Shown: positions 24,802 through 31,057 of the stretch, piece after piece | Layout of the letters: the number at the start of each line of letters is the position of its first letter | Position numbering within the stretch: the stretch's first letter is position 1 | Made by a program: the position numbers and the translations under genes | Source of the DNA: Oscillospiraceae bacterium | GTDB lineage: Bacteria > Bacillota > Clostridia > UMGS1883 | Length of the DNA stretch: 33,761 nt | Direction of reading: 5' to 3' | Assembly: GCA_015069065.1 (NCBI GenBank) | Contig: SVJI01000003.1 | Location: forward strand, 1 to 33,761 | The notes under the pieces: generated by a model | Databases searched by the model: none | What the model saw: only the letters and a program-made list of their open reading frames with translations | Told to the model about the DNA's origin: nothing

Positions 24802-25230
24802 ATGAAAAAAGATTATGTAATTAAAAATGAAGCTACTAATGATTTTTCTGCTATGGGTACTCTTAATGTTAAAGTGGGTCCAAGATTTGGTAGGGTTTTA
24901 AGAGATTTAATAGAGGAAAATTTAATTGCTGGCGCTACTGTTGATATGGCTAATGAAAATCAGATGGCAATTCATTTTATTGCAGGTGACCCTATGGCTA
25001 CCAGTGATGAAAATGATAATGGTTTTGTTAATGGTTTTTCTGGTGATAATGGTTTTTTAGTTAAAGTAGGCTCACGCATAGGTAGAGTTTTAGTAAAGCT
25101 TGGTGAAGATTTTCTTTTAACAAGTGCAAGTTTGTCTATGATAAATGAGACAACAGTTTCAGTTAATCTTAATATCGGGGATATTGGTATTGAGTTAATA
25201 GAAACAGATAATGTGGAAGGAGATGATTGA
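24802..25230 (+). CDS. duplicated-module protein of unknown function
   Basis: A 142-residue soluble acidic protein made of two copies of a 43-residue module. The first is around LNVKVGPRFGRVLRDLIEEN (residues 21-64) and the second around FLVKVGSRIGRVLVKLGEDF (86-128). The shared pattern is VKVG-x-R-x-GRVL, then a helix, then an A-S/T-V-x-M-x-N-E strand and a G-D turn. No known family is recognised. GAAGGAGGG lies 7-8 nt upstream. Codon use is strikingly AT-rich (aat, gat, ttt, ttaatt) compared with the host genes and even with the transposase. The next gene begins 2 nt after its stop, so the two products likely act together. Confidence 0.75.
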   Translation: MKKDYVIKNEATNDFSAMGTLNVKVGPRFGRVLRDLIEENLIAGATVDMANENQMAIHFIAGDPMATSDENDNGFVNGFSGDNGFLVKVGSRIGRVLVKLGEDFLLTSASLSMINETTVSVNLNIGDIGIELIETDNVEGDD

Positions 25231-25232
25231 GT

Positions 25233-25616
25233 ATGAGTCAATCAAATGCTTTTACAGGTGTGCCTTATGTGTATGCAAATAGAAGGGGTTATCCCGACAT
25301 TGCATACACAAAGGCAATGTATCTAAACATAGAGGTTCCAAGAGAGAACTATTATGTTGATAATGCTGGTGAAGACAAACAGCTAATGTATTTATTTCAA
25401 GAGTTAAATGATGGTGATGTTGTTATTATTGGTACAATAACAGACCTTATGATACCTGAAATTAGTGATATGTTAAACCATTTAGAGCATTTTGATGAAT
25501 TAGGAGTGCAGGTTATATCAGCTTTACAACCAGACTATAACATAGAAGATTACAGAGAGATAGTAAGGTTAGCTGATATAATCAGCAGGGTAAGATTAGG
25601 GCAAAAGCCTGTATAA
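25233..25616 (+). CDS. degenerate serine-recombinase N-terminal-domain-like protein
   Basis: A 127-residue protein from ATG 25233 (AAGGAG 10 nt upstream; TTG 25227 possible). The stretch from about residue 55, LNDGDVVIIGTITDLMIPEISDML followed by LEHFDELGVQVISAL, follows the resolvase/invertase fold pattern 'GDVilvkkLDRLgRd..DmiqlikefdaqGVaV'. The opening PYVYANRRG occupies the place of GYARVST. The catalytic serine is absent and the arginines of the LDRLGR motif are replaced (TITDLMI). There is no helix-turn-helix C-terminal domain. It is therefore probably catalytically inactive, perhaps a regulator or binding partner. The assignment is by pattern reading and needs a profile search. Confidence 0.65.
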   Translation: MSQSNAFTGVPYVYANRRGYPDIAYTKAMYLNIEVPRENYYVDNAGEDKQLMYLFQELNDGDVVIIGTITDLMIPEISDMLNHLEHFDELGVQVISALQPDYNIEDYREIVRLADIISRVRLGQKPV

Positions 25617-25627
25617 GTTAAATTTAA

Positions 25628-25671
25628 AGTAGCAGTTGTGTAGGTAGGAGCGCACAACTGCTACTTTTTTT
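25628..25671 (+). terminator. strong intrinsic terminator of the cargo cassette
   Basis: AGTAGCAGTTGTG (25628-25640) and CACAACTGCTACT (25653-25665) form a perfect 13-bp stem with a 12-nt loop, followed by T residues through 25671. Confidence 0.93.
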
Positions 25672-25724
25672 GATAATTTTTTACGATGCCGGAAATCAGC
25701 ATCGCATTTGTACGGAATTCGTGC

Positions 25725-25754
25725 ATCGGGGGTATAAAGCTCCCGATATTTTTT
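25725..25754 (+). terminator. second intrinsic terminator near the right end
   Basis: ATCGGGGG (25725-25732) pairs with CTCCCGAT (25740-25747; one G-T pair), followed by A and six T residues. A CGATGC/GCATCG hairpin (25684-25704) lies between the two terminators. Confidence 0.7.
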
Positions 25755-25763
25755 GTCTTAATA

Positions 25764-25903
25764 TTTTATAAAAAATCCGCTGCTTTTTATAAATAAAGCG
25801 AAATATTTTATAAAAGCTTATAGTCATTTTTATAAAATCATATGAAAAGTTTTATAAAAAGGCAAAAAAACTTAACCACACCATAACAACAAACTTTATA
25901 AAA
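25764..25903 (+). repeat. right subterminal phased array of TTTTATAAAA (6 copies)
   Basis: The palindrome begins at 25764, 25785 (9/10 match), 25806, 25828, 25850 and 25894 (CTTTATAAAA). Steps are 21, 21, 22, 22 and 44 bp, with a skipped position near 25872. The copy at 25850 shares GAAAAGTTTTATAAAA with the left array (15252-15267). The copy at 25894 shares TTTATAAAATTAT with 15259-15271. Confidence 0.85.
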
Positions 25904-25943
25904 TTATGAGCATTTTAAAGCGGTAGAAACAGCGTTTTTTGTT

Positions 25944-25990
25944 GTAATCTCAACATAAAAATTTTTCCCACAGAAAAAAAGAGTTATAGG
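25944..25990 (-). repeat. right terminal inverted repeat
   Basis: Read on the minus strand it starts CCTATAACTCTT and ends ATGTTGAGATTAC, matching the left end at 34 of 47 positions without gaps. Confidence 0.88.
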
Positions 25991-25998
25991 AACTCTTC
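25991..25998. repeat. right target site duplication AACTCTTC
   Basis: It is a perfect copy of 15085-15092 directly abutting the right element end. The following host DNA begins AAAATTCTTGAC, entering the thyA promoter. Confidence 0.88.
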
Positions 25999-26005
25999 AA
26001 AATTC

Positions 26006-26034
26006 TTGACTTATATATTTGAAAATGTTAAAAT
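26006..26034 (+). promoter_or_regulatory. predicted sigma-A promoter of thyA-folA
   Basis: TTGACT (26006-26011), 17-nt spacer, TAAAAT (26029-26034). The -35 begins 8 bases after the right target duplication, so the transposon replaced everything upstream of the core promoter. Confidence 0.78.
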
Positions 26035-26066
26035 CAAGAGAGGTAATGAAAGCGAGGATTAACATT

Positions 26067-26897
26067 ATGAGCTATGCTGATATTGTATTCAAACAAAATT
26101 GTGAGGATATACTGCGCAACGGTTATTCTGACGAGGCACTTGACGTGCGTCCTGTCTGGGAGGACGGTGCCAAGGCACATACAGTAAAAAGATTTTGTAT
26201 AGTAAACCGTTACAATCTTCAGGAGGAATTTCCTGTTATCACTCTGCGTAAAACGAACCTCACCGCCGCAGTTGATGAGCTTTTGTGGATATGGCAGAAG
26301 AAAAGTAATAATATAAAGGACCTTTCCAGTCATATCTGGGATTCATGGGCAGATGAAAACGGCTCCATAGGAAAGGCATACGGTTATCAGCTGGGAGTGA
26401 AGCATAAGTATAAAGAGGGCGAGTTTGATCAGGTTGACAGGGTGCTTTACGACCTTAAGCATAATCCCCAGAGCAGGCGCATTATGACAAATATATATAA
26501 CCACAGTGACCTCAGTGAAATGGGACTTTACCCATGCGCTTATTCTGTAACGTTCAATGTAAGCGGAGATACCTTAAACGCAATTCTTAACCAAAGGTCA
26601 CAGGATATGCTGACGGCAAACAACTGGAATGTGTGTCAGTATGCCGTTCTTGTCCATATGATGGCACAGGTGAGCGGACTTAAGGCGGGCGAGCTTGTAC
26701 ATGTAATTGCCGACGCTCATATATATGACAGGCATATCCCGATTGTAGAGGAGATTTTGTCAAAAAATCCTTATGATGCGCCCGAGTTTAAGATGGACAA
26801 ATCTATTGATGATTTTTACAAGTTTACAACCGAGAGCTTCTCTTTTGAAAATTATAATTTCCATACTTTGGGTAAGAAGATTCCTGTCGCCATTTAA
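26067..26897 (+). CDS. thyA: thymidylate synthase
   Basis: A 276-residue ThyA that converts dUMP to dTMP using methylene-tetrahydrofolate. The catalytic cysteine is C157 in MGLYPCAYSVTFNV. The dUMP-binding strand is RSQDMLTANNWNVCQYAVL, where the usual D..GLPFN is a divergent D..TANNWN. DAHIYDRHI near residue 225 is the conserved ThyA C-terminal motif. ATG 26067 is chosen because GAGG lies 9 nt upstream and it fits a start of transcription near 26041; the in-frame ATG at 26046 is too near its ribosome site. DHFR follows after 18 nt, the standard pairing because ThyA makes dihydrofolate. Confidence 0.95.
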   Translation: MSYADIVFKQNCEDILRNGYSDEALDVRPVWEDGAKAHTVKRFCIVNRYNLQEEFPVITLRKTNLTAAVDELLWIWQKKSNNIKDLSSHIWDSWADENGSIGKAYGYQLGVKHKYKEGEFDQVDRVLYDLKHNPQSRRIMTNIYNHSDLSEMGLYPCAYSVTFNVSGDTLNAILNQRSQDMLTANNWNVCQYAVLVHMMAQVSGLKAGELVHVIADAHIYDRHIPIVEEILSKNPYDAPEFKMDKSIDDFYKFTTESFSFENYNFHTLGKKIPVAI

Positions 26898-26915
26898 TTT
26901 AAAGGACTGATTTTT

Positions 26916-27419
26916 ATGAAAATGATAGTTTGTGTTGCTGAAAATTTCGGCATAGGTTTAAATAACGATTTGCTGTTTTCACTACCGCCTGATATGAAAC
27001 TTTTTCGTGAGACAACCATGGGAAAGGTTATTATTATGGGCAGGGGAACACTGGATTCATTTCCCGGGGGAAAGGCACTGAAAAACAGAGTTAATATAGT
27101 CCTCACACGGGATAAAGACTTTGAGAGGGAGAATGTGACGGTTCTTCATTCCAAACAGGAAGTTCTTGATTATGCAGGGCAGTTTAAAAGTGACGATGTT
27201 TATGTAATAGGCGGCGGACAGATTTATGAAATGTTTAAGGATTGCTGCGACTGTGCCATTGTAACCAAAGTCAGGAAAACAGTTCCCTGTGACACTTACT
27301 TTTTTAATATTGACGAAGAGCCTTCGTGGGAGCTTGCAGAGGAAAGTGAGCTTATGGAGTACGAGGGCACTCAGTTTAGTTTCTGCACATATAAAAAGTT
27401 GACAAATTCTCAAAATTAA
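26916..27419 (+). CDS. folA: dihydrofolate reductase
   Basis: A 167-residue NADPH-dependent enzyme regenerating tetrahydrofolate from the dihydrofolate that ThyA releases. Visible landmarks are the N-terminal IVCVAENFGIGLNNDLLFSLPPD with the active-site acidic D, MGKVIIMGRGTLDSFPGGKAL (NADPH binding), VYVIGGGQIYEMF, and a C-terminal FCTYKK strand. Leu takes the place of the usual Trp in the 'NDLPW' segment (NNDLLFSLP). Its last codons contain a consensus -35 box for the next operon. Confidence 0.95.
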   Translation: MKMIVCVAENFGIGLNNDLLFSLPPDMKLFRETTMGKVIIMGRGTLDSFPGGKALKNRVNIVLTRDKDFERENVTVLHSKQEVLDYAGQFKSDDVYVIGGGQIYEMFKDCCDCAIVTKVRKTVPCDTYFFNIDEEPSWELAEESELMEYEGTQFSFCTYKKLTNSQN

Positions 27420-27426
27420 GTATAAT
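27399..27426 (+). promoter_or_regulatory. consensus promoter embedded in the end of folA
   Basis: TTGACA (27399-27404), 16-nt spacer, TATAAT (27421-27426). Both hexamers are perfect consensus. The -35 codes for Leu-Thr of DHFR and the -10 starts 1 nt after its stop codon. It drives the zinc-ribbon and LTA-synthase-like genes. Confidence 0.82.
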
Positions 27427-27459
27427 ACAGATAGTATTTGTTGAAAGGTGGCCAAGAAT

Positions 27460-27687
27460 ATGTTTTGTCCAAAATGCGGTAAAATAAACCCAGACGATGC
27501 ACAGATGTGCAGTGGATGTGAGGCTGCGCTGCAGGAAGAGCATGCAGTAAAAACTCCTAAGAAAAAGAAAAACACAATAAAGTTTTTTTTGGTAGGACTG
27601 GCACTTTTGATAATAGTTTTCGTTATAGTATTTCTTCTGAGCGGATGCGCAGGCACAGAACTGCCGCCGGAGAAGATGACATTCTAA
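27460..27687 (+). CDS. zinc-ribbon single-span membrane protein
   Basis: A 75-residue protein beginning MFCPKCGKINPDDAQMCSGCEAAL, a four-cysteine zinc ribbon, followed by a lysine-rich linker and one hydrophobic span (about residues 41-62). The start is ATG 27460, with AAAGG about 11 nt upstream; an in-frame GTG at 27448 overlaps that site. Such short ribbon-plus-TM proteins are common in Firmicutes and have no assigned role. The next gene starts 12 nt after its stop, so the pair is likely co-expressed. Confidence 0.75.
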   Translation: MFCPKCGKINPDDAQMCSGCEAALQEEHAVKTPKKKKNTIKFFLVGLALLIIVFVIVFLLSGCAGTELPPEKMTF

Positions 27688-27699
27688 GAAGGTGTTTTT

Positions 27700-29766
27700 T
27701 TGAAAGTTGCAAAAAATATTTTTTCTTTTCTGAAAAGGGCGCTTGATGCACATCCGATTATTTTCTTCTGTGTGTTGAGCGTTGTGGAGAATTTTATTAT
27801 CGAGAGTATGAGCCGGCACAGCGTAATTGCCGGTTTTGAGCATGTTTTTGAAACACCGGTGGTGTTTTTTTATAACTCATTGATAATAATGCTGACATTA
27901 TCGTTTTCGCTCCTTTTCAGGAGAAGAGTTTTCGGCGTGGTGCTTCTTTCAGCACCGTGGCTGATTTGCGGATTGATAAACAGTGTAGTGCTTACCTACA
28001 GGGTTACTCCCTTGGGAGCTATTGATTTTCAGGTGGCAAAGCTCAGCCTTATTCTCATGTATCTTACAAAGCCGCAGCGTATAATGCTCTACTTTGCTGT
28101 AGGATTTCTTTTAGTAGCGATTGTGGCACTGTGGATTGTAGGCCCTAAAATCAGCGGAAAGCTTAGCTACGGCAGAAATGTGGCGTCAATTGTAGGAGTT
28201 CTTGCGGCGGTTTTGGTTGCAACGGGCGTTGCCCACAGCATAAGTGCAGTAAGCACTGATTTTGGTAATCTTGTCGGTGCGTATAACAACTACGGATTTG
28301 TGTACTGTTTTTCCAGCAGTATGATTGATACAGGTATCAATAAGCCCGATGGCTACGGTGAAGAAAAGACGGCAGAGATACTCGCACAATTTTCAGGAAA
28401 TGAGAGCTTACAGCAGGGCGTAAAGCCGGATGTTATACTCATTCAGCTTGAGTCATTTCTCGATCCAAAGACCATCCGCGATATGTCGTTTTCCGATGAC
28501 CCTGCGCCTATTCATACTTATTTAAGAGAACGCTTTTCAGGAGGAATGTTATCGGTTCCGTCCTTTGGCGGAGGTACTGCAAATACGGAGTTTGAGGTTC
28601 TGACAGGAATAAATCTTGACAATTTTGGTCCGGGTGAATATCCGTATAAGACCATAATGCTTGAGGAAACCTGTGAATCTCTGGCATATAATCTTAAAGA
28701 GCAGGGGTACAGCGCGCACGCTATCCACAATCATACAGGTAATTTTTATGACCGTGACAAGGTTTATCCCAGAATGGGATTCGACAGCTTCCAGTCAAAG
28801 GAATACATGTACGATTTTGAAACAACCCCCTACGGCTGGTGTAAGGACAAGGTCCTGACAGAGGAAATAATGACTGCATTAACCTATACAGACGAGGAAA
28901 AGGGAGTCACTGCTGACAACCCGCGTTTTGTGTGGACGGTATCCGTTCAGGGGCACGGGGCATATCCGTCAGAGCCGATAGCGGGCAGTGATAATGTCAT
29001 AAAAATACAGAGTGATAATTTCACACCTCAGGAGCTTTGCGCACTGCAATACTACATCAATCAGGTGTGGGAAATGGATATGTTTCTCGGAAGTCTGATT
29101 TCCGCTCTTGAAGAGAGGGGCAAGCCTACTTTATTGATAGCATACGGTGACCATTTGCCGTCAATCGGGCTTGAAGCACAGGACCTTACTACAAATGACG
29201 CATATGTAACAGAATACGTTACATGGAATAACTTCGGGCTGGAGAAGAATGTTCGGGATTTGCGTACTTATGAACTGGCAGGGGAAATTATGAGAATGCT
29301 GGGATATAACAACGGAAATCTGACTAAGCTTCATCAACTGAAAAACAGTGAGAATTCACCCCTCGATGAAGAAACGTATCAAAAACAGATTGCATATCTG
29401 GCATATGATATGCTTTATGGTGACAATATGCAGTTTGGCGGAGTTAAGCCGTTTGAAAAAACAGATATGCGCATGGGTACTCGCCCCATTACGGCTGACA
29501 GCATAAAGGTTATGGGAGACTCGCTTTATCTGCAGGGAACAGGCTTTACTGAAAAAAGTAAGGTTTTCATAAACGGCGAAAAAAAGTCTACAACGATGCT
29601 GAGTCAGTACAGTCTTATGGTGTCGGGAGTAACACTTTCTGAGGGGGATGAAATAACAGTCGGACAATCCTCCAGTAAGAGAGAGGTACTCAGTTATTCA
29701 AACCCGATTATATATAACGAAGAGGAGCATTTTGTTCCCGAAGAAAATGATGTCGTAGCACAATAA
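27700..29766 (+). CDS. LTA synthase-like sulfatase-family phosphotransferase
   Basis: A 688-residue polytopic enzyme predicted to transfer phosphoglycerol or a related group to a wall polymer outside the membrane. About five membrane segments occupy residues 17-190 and the extracellular catalytic domain follows. Expected residues are visible: metal ligand E251 in IQLESF, catalytic threonine T293 in GGGTANTEFEVLTG, and the metal-binding AYGDHLPS near 484-491. The C-terminal ~100 residues (DSIKVMGDSLYLQGTGFTEKSKVFINGEK) look like an added IPT/TIG-type beta-sandwich not found in classical LtaS. The start is TTG 27700, with AAGGTG 5 nt upstream. Confidence 0.88.
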   Translation: MKVAKNIFSFLKRALDAHPIIFFCVLSVVENFIIESMSRHSVIAGFEHVFETPVVFFYNSLIIMLTLSFSLLFRRRVFGVVLLSAPWLICGLINSVVLTYRVTPLGAIDFQVAKLSLILMYLTKPQRIMLYFAVGFLLVAIVALWIVGPKISGKLSYGRNVASIVGVLAAVLVATGVAHSISAVSTDFGNLVGAYNNYGFVYCFSSSMIDTGINKPDGYGEEKTAEILAQFSGNESLQQGVKPDVILIQLESFLDPKTIRDMSFSDDPAPIHTYLRERFSGGMLSVPSFGGGTANTEFEVLTGINLDNFGPGEYPYKTIMLEETCESLAYNLKEQGYSAHAIHNHTGNFYDRDKVYPRMGFDSFQSKEYMYDFETTPYGWCKDKVLTEEIMTALTYTDEEKGVTADNPRFVWTVSVQGHGAYPSEPIAGSDNVIKIQSDNFTPQELCALQYYINQVWEMDMFLGSLISALEERGKPTLLIAYGDHLPSIGLEAQDLTTNDAYVTEYVTWNNFGLEKNVRDLRTYELAGEIMRMLGYNNGNLTKLHQLKNSENSPLDEETYQKQIAYLAYDMLYGDNMQFGGVKPFEKTDMRMGTRPITADSIKVMGDSLYLQGTGFTEKSKVFINGEKKSTTMLSQYSLMVSGVTLSEGDEITVGQSSSKREVLSYSNPIIYNEEEHFVPEENDVVAQ

Positions 29767-29771
29767 CAAAC

Positions 29772-29804
29772 ACCGCTCTTTGGCTTCTGCCAAAGGGCGG
29801 TTTC
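29772..29804 (+). terminator. hairpin terminator after the LTA-synthase-like gene
   Basis: ACCGCTCTTTGGC (29772-29784) pairs with GCCAAAGGGCGGT (29789-29801) over 13 bp with one G-T pair and a TTCT loop. The T-run is short (TTT). Confidence 0.75.
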
Positions 29805-29807
29805 ATG

Positions 29808-29836
29808 TTGATTTTCTTGTCACTGAATGATATAAT
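29808..29836 (+). promoter_or_regulatory. predicted sigma-A promoter of the two small membrane proteins
   Basis: TTGATT (29808-29813), 17-nt spacer, TATAAT (29831-29836), 20 bases before the ATG. Confidence 0.75.
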
Positions 29837-29855
29837 AAAAATGAGGTGAGTAGGC

Positions 29856-30221
29856 ATGAAAAAAGCATTGATAAGAATGTTGCTGGTTTTACTTTATTGT
29901 ATTCCTTTTGTATTTTTAGCAATGAACGAGGATGCGACGGCAGGAACATTGTGGTTTTACCTTGTTATGATAATCAGCTTTGGTGCTTTATGTTTCGGAA
30001 GTGTAAGGGCTAAAGCCCCATGGATGGTAGCTGTCGGCAATATATTGAGCTTTGTTTCTTCGTGCATCTTTGTGTGCTTTTTTCAAACAAAAAAATGGGG
30101 ATGGTACTTTAAACCATTTACCCCATATCAGTTTGTTATTTTTGAAACGATGATTGCATTTGTAATTCAGATTATAATTACGGCTTGTCTTGTTAAAAAA
30201 TACAGGGAGGACGGAAAATGA
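29856..30221 (+). CDS. hypothetical membrane protein
   Basis: A 121-residue protein with about four hydrophobic segments (residues 6-22, 30-50, 55-78, 92-112) separated by short charged loops (RAKAP, QTKKWGWYFKP). The final six residues are charged (KKYREDGK region). No family recognised. GAGGTGAG sits about 7 nt upstream of ATG. Its stop overlaps the next start (ATGA, 30218-30221), which indicates translational coupling. Confidence 0.7.
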   Translation: MKKALIRMLLVLLYCIPFVFLAMNEDATAGTLWFYLVMIISFGALCFGSVRAKAPWMVAVGNILSFVSSCIFVCFFQTKKWGWYFKPFTPYQFVIFETMIAFVIQIIITACLVKKYREDGK

Positions 30222-30664
30222 GAATATTAAAAAAGATGTCACCGATTATTATACCAGTTTTAATCATAGTACTTATTTATTCGTTTTTCCATATCAGCGG
30301 TTGGGAGATTAGAAACGCGAAGAGGCTTAGCTCAGCAAAGGATGTTACTGTTATCGTCAGAAACGAAGAAAGTAACGAAAGCACAGAATATGATTTAAAT
30401 ACAAAGCAGATAAAGCTTCTCCAGAAACTTCTGGAGGAAAATTCATACACACGGAGAATTACCTCTACAATTATAGGCGTATTGCCTGATAAGAGGTACA
30501 CTATATTTGCAAACTGGAATGATAACGGACAGAAGCATTTACATATAAGCATAATAGGCGGAGAATACATACAGTTCCTAGGACAGTTTGGAAGTAATTA
30601 TCACAAAATCAAAAATCCTGATTTTGAAAAGGAGTTAATTTTTATTCTGCAAACGGAGAAATAG
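30218..30664 (+). CDS. hypothetical membrane-anchored protein
   Basis: A 148-residue protein with one N-terminal membrane anchor (residues 9-27) and an extracytoplasmic alpha/beta domain of about 115 residues. The domain has features such as VTVIVRNEESNESTEYDL, KQIKLLQKLLEENSYTR and YIQFLGQFGSNYHK. The layout resembles small secreted domains that respond to or inhibit other envelope proteins, but I recognise no family. It is coupled to the preceding multi-span protein by a 4-base overlap, so the two may form a complex. Confidence 0.7.
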   Translation: MRILKKMSPIIIPVLIIVLIYSFFHISGWEIRNAKRLSSAKDVTVIVRNEESNESTEYDLNTKQIKLLQKLLEENSYTRRITSTIIGVLPDKRYTIFANWNDNGQKHLHISIIGGEYIQFLGQFGSNYHKIKNPDFEKELIFILQTEK

Positions 30665-31057
30665 GCGGCGCGGAATTGTTTGTGCGCACTGCATGGATAG
30701 TTCACATTTAAATATTGAAACTAAGAAAAGAGAAGAAACCCTACTTTGTAGAGATTCTTCTCTCTTGAACCTGCGGCATCCTGCTCCCAAACGGATAGGC
30801 GGCAGCGTGAGAAATTTTCTGTAAATTCAATTTTTCTATGATAAAACATTCGGGTTTAGAGGCAGGAACAGCCGCATTCCGGCTTTCCTGCCTTAATTGC
30901 AATATAGCACGGATTTTAGCCCTTTTCGCTACATTCAAAATACTCTTTAGCCATCTTATCTCCACTGTTTCCGTCTGTTGCATTTCTAGCTGTGGGATAA
31001 ACTGTGGTCAAAAAGTTCATCCATAATATGAAATATAACGGTCTGCTTTGACAAAAA
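30665..31057. other. gene-less gap with hairpins, possible gene remnant
   Basis: A hairpin AGAGAAGAA/TTCTTCTCT (30729-30737, 30755-30763) is followed by T-rich sequence on the minus strand and may act as a terminator in either direction. A second hairpin around GGCAGGAA/TTCCTGCC (near 30862-30895) is strong. On the minus strand a short frame reads MNFLTTVYPTARNATDG and ends soon after; it looks like a broken fragment. No intact gene is supported. Confidence 0.4.

Larger units (their letters stand above)
15093..25990 (+). mobile_element. 10.9-kb IS1595-family-like cargo transposon
   Basis: The limits are set by 47-bp imperfect terminal inverted repeats and an 8-bp direct duplication outside them. 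In order it holds a phased left array, an ISXO2-like DDE transposase, a terminator, a promoter plus structured leader, a giant SLH surface protein, a duplicated-domain protein, a degenerate serine-recombinase-like protein, two terminators, and a phased right array. No second copy of the end sequence was found inside, so it is one unit and not a composite of two insertion sequences. Removing it and one duplication restores a plausible intergenic region between two divergent promoters. Typical family members are 0.7-3 kb, so the size is unusual. Mobility is inferred. Confidence 0.88.

Noticed and set aside
25233..25616. Active site-specific resolvase
   Set aside because: The catalytic serine and arginines of the family are missing and the DNA-binding domain is absent.
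25764..25903. CRISPR array
   Set aside because: The repeated unit is a 10-bp palindrome with about 11-bp AT-rich gaps; no long repeats, spacers or cas genes.
15093..25990. Composite transposon with two insertion sequences, or an integrative conjugative element
   Set aside because: Only one transposase and one pair of ends; no integrase, relaxase, type IV secretion or tRNA junction.
26019..26066. Longer thyA start
   Set aside because: The upstream frame overlaps the promoter; ATG 26067 has the better-placed ribosome site.
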